64,000 nt of DNA from Chrysomallon squamiferum (GCA_012295275.1 CM022672.1:30492059-30556058); one strand, 5' to 3'. Counted from the first letter of the stretch, positions 13,293 through 27,321 are shown. The notes: generated from the letters alone by a model not told the origin. A program made the numbers and translations.

Positions 13293-13318
13293 CTTCGGAT
13301 TCCAGATTGTTTAGATCT
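13293..13318 (-). other. Gene 1 non-coding exon 1 (approximate 5' end)
   Basis: A conserved block ends in TGGAATCCGAAG before a GTAAAT donor. The next acceptor in the direction of transcription abuts the ATG at 12988. The same block lies upstream of genes 2, 3 and 4. The 5' limit is only estimated, about 30 bases below the TATA-like motif. Confidence 0.5.
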
Positions 13319-13342
13319 GTTCTATGAACAAATTCAAAAACT

Positions 13343-13350
13343 TCATATAG
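13343..13350 (-). promoter_or_regulatory. Gene 1 TATA-like element
   Basis: The minus strand reads CTATATGA, 50 bases before the exon 1 donor. The equivalent element in gene 3 is the stronger CTATATATAG. The conserved spacing in genes 1, 2 and 3 supports a core promoter. Confidence 0.4.
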
Positions 13351-14160
13351 ATAAATGGTGAGGATTGTAACACAATGACTGGGAAAAAAACACTGACACA
13401 GAGAACAGCCAAAATGAAATCAATACGCAAATTTAATTAACTCGCACTGGAGACATCTGTTGTTATATCAAATATTTCCTTCATATTAAGTTACTCCTAA
13501 TGAAAAAGAGATATCGTTGGAAATATTTAAAATTTTGTTTTAATATTCGGGTAAACGTCTCGTTGATATATAATGTTCAGCATAACAGTTCCAGGATCAT
13601 TTTTTGGGTTATTTTCCCATTTCTACGAAAGCTCTGTGTCGTTTCTTTCAGATTTAAATTAAGTCTGACCTCAGTTGTGAGTAATAAATATCTTGTAATA
13701 TCTTCATTCAAATGTTCATTCATTCAATTATTCATATATACAAGAACTACTGCAGTTTCTCAAAACAGTCGTTCGTTGGTTTCACTCTTAAGATTTAATT
13801 TCTATCACCACGTTATCTTGCTGTGATGAAAAACCAAATTAGAATAATTAAAACCTTTGACTCATCAATGGTAATTTCAAAAGGTTAGTTTTACAGGGTT
13901 CTTTAAATTATTTGTTATGGTATTCAGTCGTACTGAAATTTCTATGACCACATTATAACACTGTCGTGATAGGCTAAAAACCAAATCAGGATAATTAAAA
14001 CCTTTGACTGTAACTCACAAATGGTAATTTCAAAATGTTACTTTTACAGGATTCTTTAAATGACTTGTTATTGTATTCAGACTTATTGAAATTACGCAGA
14101 CAACAATAAGATTTTAATCAAGACTATGATGTTTTTAAGATAACTACTTAAAAACAATAA

Positions 14161-14298
<138 letters not shown>

Positions 14299-14999
14299 AC
14301 ATATCTATATGTGCTTTGTGATGCTTTATACATGTTGCCACCATTAATCTATCACTGTACATTAGTAATCAGAAATAACAATTCCACTCACAAGGTGACA
14401 GTCTCATTCAAAAACAACCATTTATAAACTATATTAAGAACATTTTAATGTTCTTGTTATTAACTGTTTTTTAATAGTTATCTTTGTCAGTAATGTACAA
14501 CCCAAATCTTTGTTCGTATTTAAAGAGTACCTTTGCTGACAAGTTACATTTCACATTTTCTTTCTTGCTGTCCAGTGTTAATACAGAAGTACAAAAACAA
14601 GAGAATAGTTTTAAAATATCTGACCGCCACAATGTTTGCTTTGGAATAACATTATGATGTACAGGAGTCAGGAATGTTTTTTGTGGCTAACATCTAAAGG
14701 GATGGGGTAAACCACTGGAACTACTAATCTCATTTAGGCAAAATATCCTGACATGAGAAACATATACAATCAATTTATTCACTCTGTGAACAGAGTAAAC
14801 AATATGGATTGCCTTTTTTTAAATATATGTGATGATTTCCTTCTATACTAGTAAGTGTAAGTGACTTTGATATCAAGATTAGGAATGAATTAATGAAACA
14901 GTAGCTTGTCATTTTATAATACTAACAATGGTTTTCTGTCATTCATATAAACATATTTGTATATTTATATACAGTGGCATGTAATAATGTTTATATAAA

Positions 15000-15110
15000 A
15001 TGATGTCCCGCTTCAGGTCTCGTGAGAAAGGTGAAGAGAATCAGTCCTTTGACCATCTGTTGCTTTGGCAATCATCTCCTTTTCAGCTTTGTACCGTTTA
15101 TCAGTGTTAA
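15000..15110 (+). other. Small frame conserved in four U copies
   Basis: A 36-codon ATG frame with REKGEEN and DHLLLW motifs. It is open at 23103-23210, 42006-42116 and 48749-48850 too. It matches no family I recognise, and recent duplication alone could explain its survival. Confidence 0.2.
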
Positions 15111-16149
15111 AATTTTGACATTTGAAACCTCAAACTCAATCTAGTATTGATCAATGCTTCAACGCTGCTAACATTGAGAAACAGTATCTATCATTGTTTA
15201 AAGGACATGGAAATTGAGGTGTTACTGAAATCAAATATTTTGTGAAATCTTTTATCAAATGAAGTCATTCCTGTAAAACTGACATTTGAGAAGTTTCGTT
15301 GTCAAGCAATCAAGAACACACAATAGCGTTCAACAGCTGGGCTCACTGTTTACAGTTCCTATGAGAGATAATGCATAAACTTTGCATCATCCATAAAATC
15401 AGGGCAGATCAAGGATTTCAGGACCGTGTCTAAAATGTTATATACTGCTCTGTTGACTGCAGTCAGTCAACTTAAATATTTGTTTGCTGCTGATGTTTGT
15501 TTTAACAGATATGGCACATTAGCAACAAATTTCACATTTTAAAGTTATCCAGAATGGTTTGAAATTAAAATTTGAAAAATATTAAGAAATTCTCCTCATG
15601 GTATTTATAATTCACTAACAAAAGACAATATTCTTTCGATTTTGATAATCCAGTTATGGCAGAATGGCTAATCGCGGAATATGACAAAGTGCTGTTTTAA
15701 ATAATAAAGAAACTCTTCATATCTGTATTAATTAATCTAATTCAGACATAATCCTTACATATGTATTATTACTAATATAACAAAATCAAAATCAAAATCA
15801 TTGCATAAAGAGTATATTTATATAAAATTAAGTGTATTTGATATCTGTTATCGCCCCCTCCCCCTCAAGACATACACAGTACAGTTCCCATGGAATCCAA
15901 TTTTACATCTGTACAATTAAATACACATAGTTGTAGAATATTTTAAATTTAAAAACAAGCAAGAAAAAAAAAAAAAAAATCTGGAATGAAGCTGTTATCC
16001 ATGTGATTTATTTCATGCGTGTTTTTGATACATGTAGCAAGAAAACAAGTTTGTTTTTAAGTTTATTGATATTTCATATATTTACTCTAATTGTTTTTCC
16101 CATTGGTTAATTTACGAGATAATTCAAACAGTATATGTACTTCGTTTTG

Positions 16150-16284
16150 CTATTTTCGGGGACTTGAGTGCAATAATGGTATTGCAATGAATTTGAGTTC
16201 GGAAAATTGATTTGATATACAAGCAAATTGAGATACGAGCTCGGTCACAAAACGTAATTAAACTCGTAAGTCAAGCTACCATTG
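16150..16284 (+). mobile_element. Right end of a truncated Tigger-like element
   Basis: Matches the last 135 bases or so of the 744-bp family (GAGATACGAGCTCGGTCAC, CTCGTAAGTCAAGCTACC) and is followed by TA. The left part is missing. Confidence 0.65.
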
Positions 16285-16289
16285 TAGTT

Positions 16290-18280
16290 ATATATTTAAT
16301 TTTTTGGGCCGTTTGCGGATAATTGCCATATCTATATGATGAAATACATTCCATTGATATAAATTAGAAAATTTGAAAATTTAATTTTTAAGGAGTTTCT
16401 TTTTTTTCTTTTGGCACGTTCAAAGTATTTTAGAATGAGAATATATAAAGAACACATTAAAACCAAGTAAACACATTTATTCCAACATCATTTCCAAATG
16501 CATTGCCACAACTACTGCAAAATCAAATAAAAAGGCAAATACAATTGGTCTTTAATTTATCCTCATTGTATTTATCCATTCGACCCTAGCATACCTTATC
16601 ACTGAGTGAATTCCACGCTAAATAATCCATCTACTCATCCCTCCCAGTTCCTCTCAGTGATAAACAATCCTGTACTTTCAATCCTTTTTTTCTTTTTTTT
16701 AATCATTCTATTGCATTTACGGTCCTTACTCAAATTCAGCTGTGCACACTAGTATTTATTATTGCCCTTTAAAAATATTTTAATTAAAAATTTGGGATTG
16801 TTTCTTTCCTTTTGTTGTTGTTATTTGTAACATTACCTTTTTTCGTTTTCAGTATCGTAAATAATATTTCAATTTACAGTAGAAAGAGACAAAGTTCTAT
16901 ATGGATATAACAATAAATACTCGAATAATTTGTTTTATTCTTCCATATTATTATTTGCTGTTATGTCTGATCTATGTCTATATATATAACAAAATTTATT
17001 ATTATTATAATTATTATTATAAAAGTTATTATATTACTGAAATTGAATTATGTAATTTTCACTTAAAATTGTTTGAAGTAGTAATTAATATATCACTTTT
17101 AATTTAATGATTAACGTTATTTGAAATGTCAACATACTTTTTGTCTTTTTTTTTAAATATAGCAGGAAGTCATTTCATTATTAATTTCATTATGTTTTCG
17201 TAGGTGTTTGGGATGATGATGCTTATAAAAGTATGAAGCAGGGAACCTTCCAGAGGCAGATTTTTAAAAATAAATTCAACATGTTTATTATTATCTTTAT
17301 TTATTAATTTAATTATATATTTTTTTTATTATTATTTGTTTATTTCTTTGTCTTTTTTACACCTTATTTTTTTTTTTTTTGGCTTTTTTTTATTCAATTA
17401 CCATTATTATTTTTCAATTAATCTTATGGTTCTTGGGTTGTTTTTTTTGCTGAGTGGTTCTACTTGCCACTTTTACTAATGGAAACAGATTTCTGATGAA
17501 AGCTAATCCGAGTATTGTATTCTTCTCTTGACTTTCCACTTATTGTGTACATCTCACCCAATTCAACTGAGATATCTTATTAATAATATTACAATTCAAA
17601 TACCAGTAACGTGTTAATTCTGATTCAGAGTTACAGTTCCTGTAATTCATAATTTGAATTTATCTACATAAATAATTATATCTCTCAATCTATTTTACTG
17701 TCTGTATTTTATATATATATAGTGCAACATGCATTTTGACTCAGTGTAGCAGTTCTTGTAAATCATAATTTAAATATATAAACAGAAATAATTATATCTG
17801 TTTATCCATTTATGTCTTACTATATTTATAGATATATTAATAGGCAGTTTTATTTAAAATAATGTCTAATGGAAGATTGGATTGATGTGAATGATGGCCC
17901 TAAAATATTTCTAAATGTCTATATATTTAATTAATCTTGCTTTAAAGATCTGATATATATAATTAAATTAGCATTCAGTCAAAAAAGAAAAAATCACGAG
18001 GAAAGATTATCCATAACAACACAAAAGTGGGAAATATTGTTGTTAAAATAATGTTGTAAACGTGCTAAAGATATTTCATTAACCATAGACAATATTTGTA
18101 ATAATATCATAATAATGAAATAAAGCACAAAATATGCTTACATACAAACACATAATTAACCAATTAAAATAATTTGAAAAAAAAGTATTTTATTTGTTCT
18201 TCTTATTAATTTTTTAATATTTTATTTCTTCCATTTCACCTAGTTACATCATATCAGAAAAAAATGTCAAGCTGTATTAA
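16290..18280. repeat. Duplicated block Q, copy 1 (between gene 1's U block and gene 2)
   Basis: AT-rich non-coding DNA. From about 17105 it matches 42966-44630 (for example GATTAACGTTATTTGAAATG and GATGATGATGCTTATAAAAG). The part before 17105 corresponds to the assembly gap. Nothing else was seen. Confidence 0.7.
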
Positions 18281-18289
18281 TCTTACAAT

Positions 18290-18295
18290 TTTATT
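18290..18295 (-). terminator. Gene 2 poly(A) signal AATAAA
   Basis: AATAAA on the minus strand, 27 bases beyond the stop, in the same conserved context as gene 1. Confidence 0.6.
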
Positions 18296-18322
18296 TTCTT
18301 TCATTGAACTCGCTGATAAAAA

Positions 18323-18474
18323 TTAGCATGTACCAAATAAACAAGTTGATTGTTTTGTGTCCCAGACAGTTCCTGGTGCACAAGAAAGCTTGCGAGCCTC
18401 ACCATTAACACACAGGACAAACTGACGACAAGTTTTTCCAGCAATGAAGGAAAATCCTACTTTAGGACAGTCAT
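18323..18474 (-). CDS. Gene 2 terminal exon: CBM14 domain
   Basis: 152 bp from a TTTTCAG acceptor to TAA. All six cysteines are kept, with substitutions (RQFVLC, KLSCAPG) that make it the most divergent of the five CBM14 domains. Confidence 0.9.
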
Positions 18475-19957
18475 CTGAAAAGGATGATAGTAAGCAATAA
18501 ATGCCTGTAATAATCATCATCATCAGACCTATGTCAATCACTGACAAGGATTTTGTTAATATATATTACTAACATCTGCAAATAGAAAATGCTACAGTTT
18601 TAATAATCTCAGACTGTTTAATTTATAATTACTTAAGAATATTAAAATTATTGTTTAATATTAAGAAAATGAAACAGAACACTCAGAGATGTATGTATGG
18701 ATGTGTGTACGTATATAATGAAAGTATTAAAACATTTCTGATTATGATCTTGTTAGCTATTAAAGTTTTACACTCAGATTTAATTTTTCTATCTCCATTA
18801 ACTACTAACAACCACAGTTCTGTGTGTTGCAGGGAACATCTTTCACTTCAGTTGTTTCTCCTTCACATGACTTTCCACCATTTGTAGGAGAAGGATTATC
18901 ACATGTTCTGCTTCTTGACTGGTTTTTGTATCCTGTTCCACACACTTTTGAACATTCAGTAACATTCTTCCATTCCGACCAAGTACTCCAACCACCATCA
19001 ACTGTTAATAATATAAATATGTGTTTATATGTGACCACTGCATTGAAAACAAGTAACATTAAAATGTAGATTAAACCTTTGTTGATCCCCAGTTCAGTCT
19101 ATTTCGTTATGTATTTCTAGAAACTTAATCATCAAAAATCTTAATGGTAGTTAAGTGATGGCAAAAATAATAGTTTTTGACTGTCCTATAAGAAAAATTA
19201 TAATTTAGTTCAAAACATCTGTTTTGAACATATTCAAAAGACACATCACAAATTATCAACTCTTGCAGCTAGTAATATTCTAAACTAAATAATTAATTAT
19301 TAAAATGTTTTATGCTTATCAACTTTAGACTTCATTTTCTAAAAAGTGTTGTCTACTGAAAATAGTGGATAAGTATATATTAAATTACTTGGACATGCTT
19401 GCAGATTACAGCTGTATGTTTCGTTTTCAATTTTGGATCCATAGCACGAATGTCCACCATAGGCAGGCACTGGATTAGTGCAAGTTCTGCTCCTCATTCC
19501 CGCACGAAATCCACCTCCACAAGTTTTGCTGCATTCATCGTATGACCAATCTGACCAAGATGCCCACCCACCATCCACTGTAAAATAAAGAGTATGTTAG
19601 AATTTACGAGTGAAGAATCAGATGAAGCCAAGAAAAGACTATTCTGTTGACAGATTATTTTAGGGTCATTTATTTAATTACTTATATATTTACACGGATT
19701 CTTATGTACTAATTCATATATGAGCTTGCCTACTTATATCTTATTAATTCATTTAAATACTTATGTACAAAATTAATGCTTAGATACTTACGTAGATATA
19801 TATTTATTTACTATCATATCTATTTGTCCACTTACATATCTATACACTAATATATACTTTTTCTAGGTATTTCCTTATATTCATAATCACAAATTTATTT
19901 ATTTGCTTTTGTAGATGCATGCTTTCAGATTTACATACATACTTGCATACGTATATG

Positions 19958-19996
<39 letters not shown>

Positions 19997-20039
19997 CAAC
20001 TGAAACATTTTCTAACATACACATAGATAGATATGAATA

Positions 20040-20079
<40 letters not shown>

Positions 20080-21156
20080 CACAAGACATATACTTGTAGA
20101 TACATCTATACTCGTTTATTTATTATGAGACAGAAATCTTACAATTTATATGAGGTTTTCAAAGAATGTGGCTCTCAATATTAACCAAGGACATGCGATA
20201 TATAATTTTTATATTACTGACATTAATATAACACTCACCTCCACATTTGTGTATATTGCAAGTCACTTTCCGGGTCTCGACACTGTACCCCTGACAGTAA
20301 CTTCCACCATGTTGAGGTAATGGATTGTTGCACGACCTAGTCCTGTCCTGCTGTTTGATTCCATATCCACATGACCTAGAACAGCCACTGGTGTCAACCC
20401 AGGAAGACCAGCTGTTCCAGCCACCATCAACTAATCATAAATAGGATATTGAAGTTTATAATAAATGTAAATTTCGCCTCATATTATGTCTTAGAAAGTA
20501 AGAACTTCAATTTACCCACTGGGCTATTTCCCATTTTTGCAAGTACCTCATGACGTACTTATCTAATACACTGGTATGTGTTTTTCTAACAACAAAAATG
20601 TAAAGCATTTAAAGGATTATTCATGGTTATTCAGTGAAAACTGGTGACTGAATATTTTCTGTTCTTTCCTTCTTCTTTTTTTTATCTTCAACTGACAAAA
20701 AATAAATGGTAGACATTAAATAAAAGTTAAGTCTACTGGATTTTCCTCCTAAAAAAGCACAACTAAATGCAACTATCAAATACCACTGTCTTAAGTAAAA
20801 CAAGAGTTGATTAATGCTATATATTTGAAGATTTTCCAAGACTATATCATATTTTCTAGAGAAGGTAGAGTAAAGATAAACCATTTACAGTTTATCAGAT
20901 TTGTAATTTTTTTATTAGTTTGTGAAAAACGGATGTTAATGAATTGTGAAGAAGCAAGATACTCAAGCAAGTTCTCAGAAATTTGAAAGTTAGAACAAAA
21001 GGCTAATATTGTTGAGTTTTACTTACTTTCAGATGCTGGTCTACAACCGGGTTATGTTGTTGAGTTATACTTACTAGGATGCTTTCGCCCCCAAAACCAG
21101 ACGGCTTCAGTACAGACCACTAATACACATACGATTAACAGAGTAAATAGTTTCAT
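18323..21156 (-). CDS. Gene 2: short TSP1-CBM14 secreted protein
   Basis: Five coding exons: 21075-21156, 20239-20430, 19389-19577, 18810-19001 and 18323-18474. They sum to 807 bp, a 268-aa open frame with all junctions in phase 1. The layout is signal peptide, one repeat each of C, B and A type, then CBM14. This is the minimal version of the family and the close sister of gene 4: both have an 82-bp first exon ending in a Trp-rich GRKHP segment with no proline/threonine linker. The ATG directly follows an acceptor (CATAG). The protein is probably secreted and chitin-associated, as for gene 1. No stop or frameshift was found. Confidence 0.85.
18810..19001 (-). CDS. Gene 2 TSP1 repeat 3 (A type)
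   Basis: 192 bp if the consensus donor GTTAGT is used; a GTTGTT three bases earlier would also keep phase. WSTWSEW and CSKVCGTG; ends CNTQNC. Confidence 0.85.
19389..19577 (-). CDS. Gene 2 TSP1 repeat 2 (B type)
   Basis: 189 bp, phase 1-1, donor [21 protein letters not shown], and a sequon NET before the fifth cysteine. Confidence 0.9.
20239..20430 (-). CDS. Gene 2 TSP1 repeat 1 (C type)
   Basis: 192 bp, phase 1-1, open. It carries WNSWSSW and CSRSCGYG; the serine restores the O-fucosylation consensus that most C repeats lack. Confidence 0.85.
21075..21156 (-). CDS. Gene 2 exon: signal peptide
   Basis: 82 bp (27 codons plus one base), donor GTAAGT. The signal peptide [18 protein letters not shown] is followed by a nine-residue Trp/Arg tail. 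Confidence 0.85.
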
Positions 21157-21409
21157 CTATGAAAAAAGCAGAAAGAAAATATAGAGACAAACAGATACTC
21201 ACAGACATATATAAAGATGAAATCTGGTCACAAAAAGAAATGCAACAGCCTTTGAAATCTCTTCCAACATCTTTTAAAAAAAGGATAAACATAGCCACCC
21301 CAAATAAATAAAAAATAAAAATAAATTAATGAAAATAAATTATTAAAAATATTAAACAAAGAACGAAAGCAAAATATTTTTTTTTAGCTAAAAGTAAAGT
21401 ATAATTTAC

Positions 21410-21467
21410 CTTCGGATTCCGGATTGTATGGATCTGTTGAATGTACAAATTTAAAAACTACATATAG
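21410..21467 (-). promoter_or_regulatory. Gene 2 core promoter and non-coding exon 1
   Basis: A TATA-like motif (complement of 21461-21467) precedes the conserved exon 1 block ending in GGAATCCGAAG before GTAAAT. Spacing equals that of genes 1 and 3. Confidence 0.45.
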
Positions 21468-21469
21468 AT

Positions 21470-22331
21470 AAATGGTGAGGATTGTAACACAATGACTGGG
21501 AACAAACACTGACACAGAGAACAGCCAAAATGAAATTAATATACAAATTTAATTAACTGCCACTAGAGACATCTGTTGTTATATCAGATATTTGCTTTAT
21601 ATTAAGTTACCCTTGATGAAAAAGAGATATCGTTGGAAATATTTAAAATTTTGTTTTAATATTCAAATAAATGTCTCGTGGACATATAAAGTAGAACATA
21701 ACAGTTCCAGGATCACTTCACCTAACTATGATATTTGGGTTATTATCCCGTTTCTACTAAAGCTCCGTGTCGTCTCCTTCAGATCAACAGTATGTTAAAA
21801 AATTAAGTCTGACCACAATTGTCAGTAATAAAATGTTTGTAATCTCTTCATACTAATACTCATTCCTGTAATTATTCATATGAACAGGAACTACTACAGT
21901 TGCTCAACACAGTCTTTTGTTGGTTTCACCCTTCAGTTTTAATTTCTATCACCACGTTATCTTGCTGTGATGAAAAAACATATAAGAATAATTAAAACCT
22001 TTGACTCATCAATGGTAATTTCAAAAGGTTAGTTTTATAGGGTTCTTTAAATTATTTGTTATGGTATTCAGTCCTACTGAAATTTCTATGACCATATTAT
22101 AACACTGTCGTGATAGGCTAAAAACCAAATTAGAATAATTAAAACCTTTGACTGTAACTCACAAATGGTAATTTCAAAATGTTACTTTTACAGGATTCTT
22201 TAAACAACTTGTTACTGTATTAAGGCTTATTGAAATTACGCAGACAATAATAAGATTTTAATCAGGACTATGATGTTTTTAAGATAATTACTTAAAAACA
22301 ATAAATATAATAATAATAATAATAATAATAA

Positions 22332-22362
<31 letters not shown>

Positions 22363-24003
22363 AAGAAGAGAAGAAGAAGAAGAAGAAGAAGAAGAAGAAA
22401 CATATCTATATGTGCTTTGTGATGCTTTATACATGTTGCCACCATTAATCTATCACTGTACGTTAGTAATCAGAAATAACAATTCCACTCACAAGCTGAC
22501 AGTCTGATTCAAAAACAACCATTTACAAACTATATTAAGAACATTTTAATGTTCTTGTTATTAACTGTTTTTTAATAGTTATCTTTGTCAGGAATGTACA
22601 ACCCAAATCTTTGTTCGTATTTAAATAGTACCTTTGCTGACAAGTTACATTTCACATTTTCTTTCTTGCTGTCCAGTGTTAATAATGAAGTATAAAAACA
22701 AGAGAATAGTTTTAAAATATCTGACCGCCACAATGTTTGCTTTCGAATAACATTATCATGTACAGGAGTCAGGTATGTTTTTTGTGCCTAACATCTAAAG
22801 GGATGGGGTAAACCACTGGAACTACTAATCTCATTTAGGCAAAATAAGCTGACATGAGAAACATATACAATCGATTTATTCACTCTGTGAACAGAGTAAA
22901 CAATATGGATTGCCTTTTATATATATGTGATGATTTCCTTCTATACTAGTAAATGTAAGTGACTTTGGTATCAAGATTAGGAATGAATTAATAGAAACAG
23001 TACCTCGTCATTTTATGATACTAACAATTGTTTTCTGTCATTCATATATAAATATTTGTATATTTATAGACAGTTGCAAGTAATAATGTTTATTATAATA
23101 TGATGTGCTGCTTCAGGCCTCGTGAGAAAGGTGAAGAGAATCATTTCTTTGACCATCTGTTGCTTTGGCGATCATCTCCCTTTCAGCTTTCCACAGTTTA
23201 TCAGTGTTAATATTTTGATATTTGAAACCTCAAACTCCATCTAGTATTGATCCATTCTTCAACGCTGCAAACATTGAGAAACAGTATCTATCATTGTTTA
23301 AGGGACACGGAAATTGAGGTGTTACTGAAATAAAATATTTTGTGAAATCTCTTTAAAACTGACATTTGAGCAATTTCGTTGTCAATCATTTAATGCAATC
23401 AATCAAAAACAGACAATAGTGTTCAACAGCTGGGTTCACTGTTTACACTTTCCATGAGAGATAATGCATAAACTTTGCATCATCCATAAAATCAGGGCAG
23501 ATCAAGGATTTCAGGACCGTGTCAAAAATGTTATGTACTGCTCTGGTGACTGCAGTCAAATTAAATATTTCTTTGTTGCTGCTTTTTCTTTTAAAAGATA
23601 TGGCACATTAGCAACAAATTTCACATTTAAAACTATCCAGAATGGTTTGACAGTAGGCGTTAAAAAAAAGAAGTTTTTTCCTTGTGGTATTTAATAGTAA
23701 TTATTAATGGCTATTTATAATTCACTAACAAAAGACAATATTCTTTTGATTTTGATAATTCAGTTATGGCAGAATGGCTGATCGCGGGACATGACGAAAT
23801 GTTGTTTTAAATCTTGAGTTGTTTTAAATAATAAAGAAACTCTTCATAACTGTATTAATTAATTTAATTCAGTCATAATCCTTACATATGTTACAAAATT
23901 AACTATGTTTGATATCTGTTATCGCCCCCTCCCCCTCAAGACATACACAGTGCAGTTCCCCTCCAATCAAATTTTACAGCTATACATTTAAACTCACATA
24001 TTT

Positions 24004-24045
<42 letters not shown>

Positions 24046-24300
24046 AAATAAAATTAAATTAAAAATTAAAAAAAATAATTAAAAAGAAAAACATTATTTC
24101 AAGGGTGTTTTTGTTACTTTTGAGATCTTTTAACTTTTCTTTTAATGATTTGATGAGAAAAAAAAAATTAAAATGTTTATTTTAATATACATGCAGGAAG
24201 GCAACAAGTTTGTTTTTGAGTTTAGCCATATGTAATATATTTATTCTAATTCTTTTTCCCATTGGTCAACATACGTGATAAATCAAACAGTATATGTCCG
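21470..24300. repeat. Duplicated upstream block U, copy 2
   Basis: Upstream of gene 2, colinear with copy 1. It holds a 36-base poly(A) at 24007-24042. No protein gene recognised. Confidence 0.75.
22308..22399. repeat. (AAT)n(AAG)n compound microsatellite, gene 2
   Basis: Shorter allele, about 9 AAT and 21 AAG units, with one GAGAAG interruption. Confidence 0.95.
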
Positions 24301-26260
24301 CTCTCATAGGCTACCACGATCTATTGCGATGTCTTTCTCGCTTTAAGTGACATCTCGGCATAGAGCAACACGTGTATGACATTGTTGTAAATTAAACAGG
24401 ATCTTCTCTTTGTTAGCAATGGTTTTGTTGTAAACAATGTAATCACTGGACCAGTACAGATTCAGCAACCTATCCAACGGCAGATAACTCACAACTTCCC
24501 ATCATACATTTGCTTTTTTTCCTATGTGCAGGCCTACTATACACGCCTACATAAGGGCTTCCAAAAAACAATTAGCTAATATGAATGTTACATGTTAAAT
24601 TAACGTACCGAACTCGTATCGTCCAATCTCGCGTGTGTAATCAGATACACAATTCTATAATATTATGTTTGTGTTGAATAATCATAAACTTTAATAAATA
24701 AAATACCATACATTTTTTTAATTTTTTTAATTTTTTAAATTTTATGATGTGTTATAGACATAATGGTATACACTCACACGTACACACACGTACTTAATAC
24801 ATGTTAAAATTAAAACAGTGTCATAATTATTTTATCAAACATGATGATTATTAATCAAAATAAATACAATATGTAGACATCTGCATAGATCTACATAGAA
24901 ACATAAACTGAAAAAGGTACATGAATTCAAATCAGAAGTGATATATGTATATATATATATATATATATAGATATATATATATATCTATATATATATATAT
25001 ATATATATCTATATATATATAGATATATATAGGCACATTGCATATATTTTCTCAAATTTTAAAACGAATTTACATGAGTAAGGCCATTTATAATATCCGT
25101 TATTGGCCAAAGTTTTAAGTTACTGGCTCTGATAAGGTCAAAATCAATATTAGATGTCGAAACTCGCCTGCATCGTGCTTGGCTGTGACACCTGTCAATC
25201 AAATGTCCGGCGGAAATGTCATCTGGAGCGGTGTAAACAGATAATGACAGTTCACAAAATTATTTTAGTTGTAGTTTTTATCGCTTTGAATTCCACAGTG
25301 TACAGCTGAGTTAGAATAAGGACTTAAATGCCACTTGTTTCCCTGAGTTCCGATCATTAGATTAATTAAAATAAAATAAACAAAATAAAACGAAAAACGA
25401 CATTTGAAAGTACAGGATTGTCTGCCCCTGAGAGGAAAGTGGGAGGGATGAATGGATTGATTATTTAGCGCGGAGGTCACTCAGTGATAAGGTATAATGC
25501 TAGGGTCAAATGGACAAGTTCAATGAGGACAAATAAAATATTTTGTAAAGTCTCTTGACTATTTTCAGAAAACAGACGCGTTACAAAAATTATCATTGGA
25601 AAGAAACAACAGAAGTGCAGCTTAAAGCAACAACAGAAGTGCAGTTTAAAGCAACTACACGAACTTCTTCCTATCGTGTTTTCTGCCGAACGGCGGATTA
25701 ATTGATGGCCATTGAGGCCGGTTCACTCCCGAGTCTGAAAACGACTGACGAAGCCGATTCTCAGCAACCAGAATCTTCTGAATTCTGTTTCATGGTTCTT
25801 AACTGTGAGCAAAATGACCATACTTTTCATAAACTGTCAATTGAACCATCATAAAATTACTATTTAAGTGATTAAGTCTGGGTTAAAATGATATCGAAGC
25901 TAGTTACGTATACATTGTTTAACTCTACCTCTACCTTGGTCAATAAACCTTCAAAGTTATTTAGGCATGATATTAGTTACAGACTGTGTGTTGGAGGAGG
26001 CCTTCAGCACAGACGGTTTTGGAAAGTTTATTTATTTCTGCTGACGGAAAATGCTAAATATACATGGTCACGTGACGCCAGTTTCTTAGCTACTGCTGTG
26101 GAAAAAAAGAAAAAAGAGAGAAAATGCCTTCTCATATATAACTGTTTAATCTGTAGTAAGTTTTCGACGGTTGTGGTAGTGCCTTGGAAATAATATTGGA
26201 AATCATTATGGAATAAAATAAATGTGTTTAACTGGTGTTAGTGCGTTCTTAATTTATTCT
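24300..26260. repeat. Duplicated spacer P, copy 1
   Basis: Shares CATCTCGGCATAGAGCAACA, AACGGCAGATAACTCACAAC and CGAACGGCGGATTAATTGAT with 50000-51480 and 62500-63990, and in more diverged form with 2480-4100. Contains a TA-rich tract at 24948-25031. No gene recognised. Confidence 0.7.
24948..25031. repeat. TA-rich tract with nested palindromes
   Basis: Alternating TA broken by GATATATC and CTATATATAG steps. Confidence 0.9.
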
Positions 26261-27321
26261 CATTCTAAATTGCTTTGAACCCCTTAAAAATTGATATGTC
26301 TGATTTTCTAATTTATATCTTTTCAATGTATTTCTTCAACTAGATCTTATCACTGATTAATTTGGCATGAAATATATATTTATAGTACAAGTAGAAGTGA
26401 AGATTTTATTTTGTTTTATCTAATGCAACTTAATAATTTTACCAATTTTGGCTTTACATATCAATGCAAATATACTTTGCAGAGATATAAGAAAAAGTAG
26501 AGTGAATACCTACAACTCTTGGTATGATTTATTCTGGTTTAACAAAGAAAGTCTCGCTTCAGAATCTTGCAACTGTGCGCAAACAGCTCTCAAGCTATTT
26601 GAATGACAAGTTATTTTATCATTGAAATGAAGATAAAAAGATGAACAGTTATATTTAGGAATCATCGTTATATTTCCAAAAGAGAAAATGTGTTTTGAGT
26701 CACCCCAAAACTGCATATTCTCTGTTTGATGTAATTAATGATATTAATTTTAAAGATAATGAACAAAAATATAAAAAAAATGTTTTCTGTTTTTAGTACC
26801 ATATCTCTGTCTTATTTTCCATTTTCTTCTTTTATTCATTACATTTTTATCTTCTACAGAAATGTATTCAATTGTTTGCATGTTTGGAAGACACAACACT
26901 TTCATGACAGCTTGAGTGTCCGTTAGCTGAAATTTCGAAATCCGAAAAGCTCCTAAAAGTTCCGAAATCGGAAACTTTTCCGAGGAGCAGAAATACCGGT
27001 ATGCATCAGTTTTAGCAGTATTTTGCACATACTAACATTATTTTATGCCATAAAATTATTAAAAACTGTTTGTATAAGCTGTATATATGAAATTTAGATG
27101 GAATTCGTGTTTAGACTTATATCCTATTCTCAGGCCATCTTCTTATATTCCAAAATTCGAGACATTCTCAAATCCGATACAGTTCCGACCCTGAGCATTT
27201 CGAACGAAGAATTCTTAGCCTGTAGTTATTTGTTTTTTAAGAGTTATTTCCCTTCCATTTGGCTCGTTTTATTTATTTATTTATTTATTGTTATTATAAT
27301 AAAATAAAAATAAAAATAATG

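Noticed and set aside
21107-21298. Upstream ATG frame running into the gene 2 signal-peptide region
   Set aside because: It is in a different frame and crosses the inferred 5' intron acceptor.
23464-23694. 76-codon frame in block U
   Set aside because: The same segment in copy 1 (15368 onward) and copy 4 has early stops, so it is not a conserved gene.
25888-26193. 101-codon frame in spacer P
   Set aside because: No recognisable domain, ends in a Lys/Glu-rich low-complexity stretch, and the frame is not kept in the P copy at the right edge.
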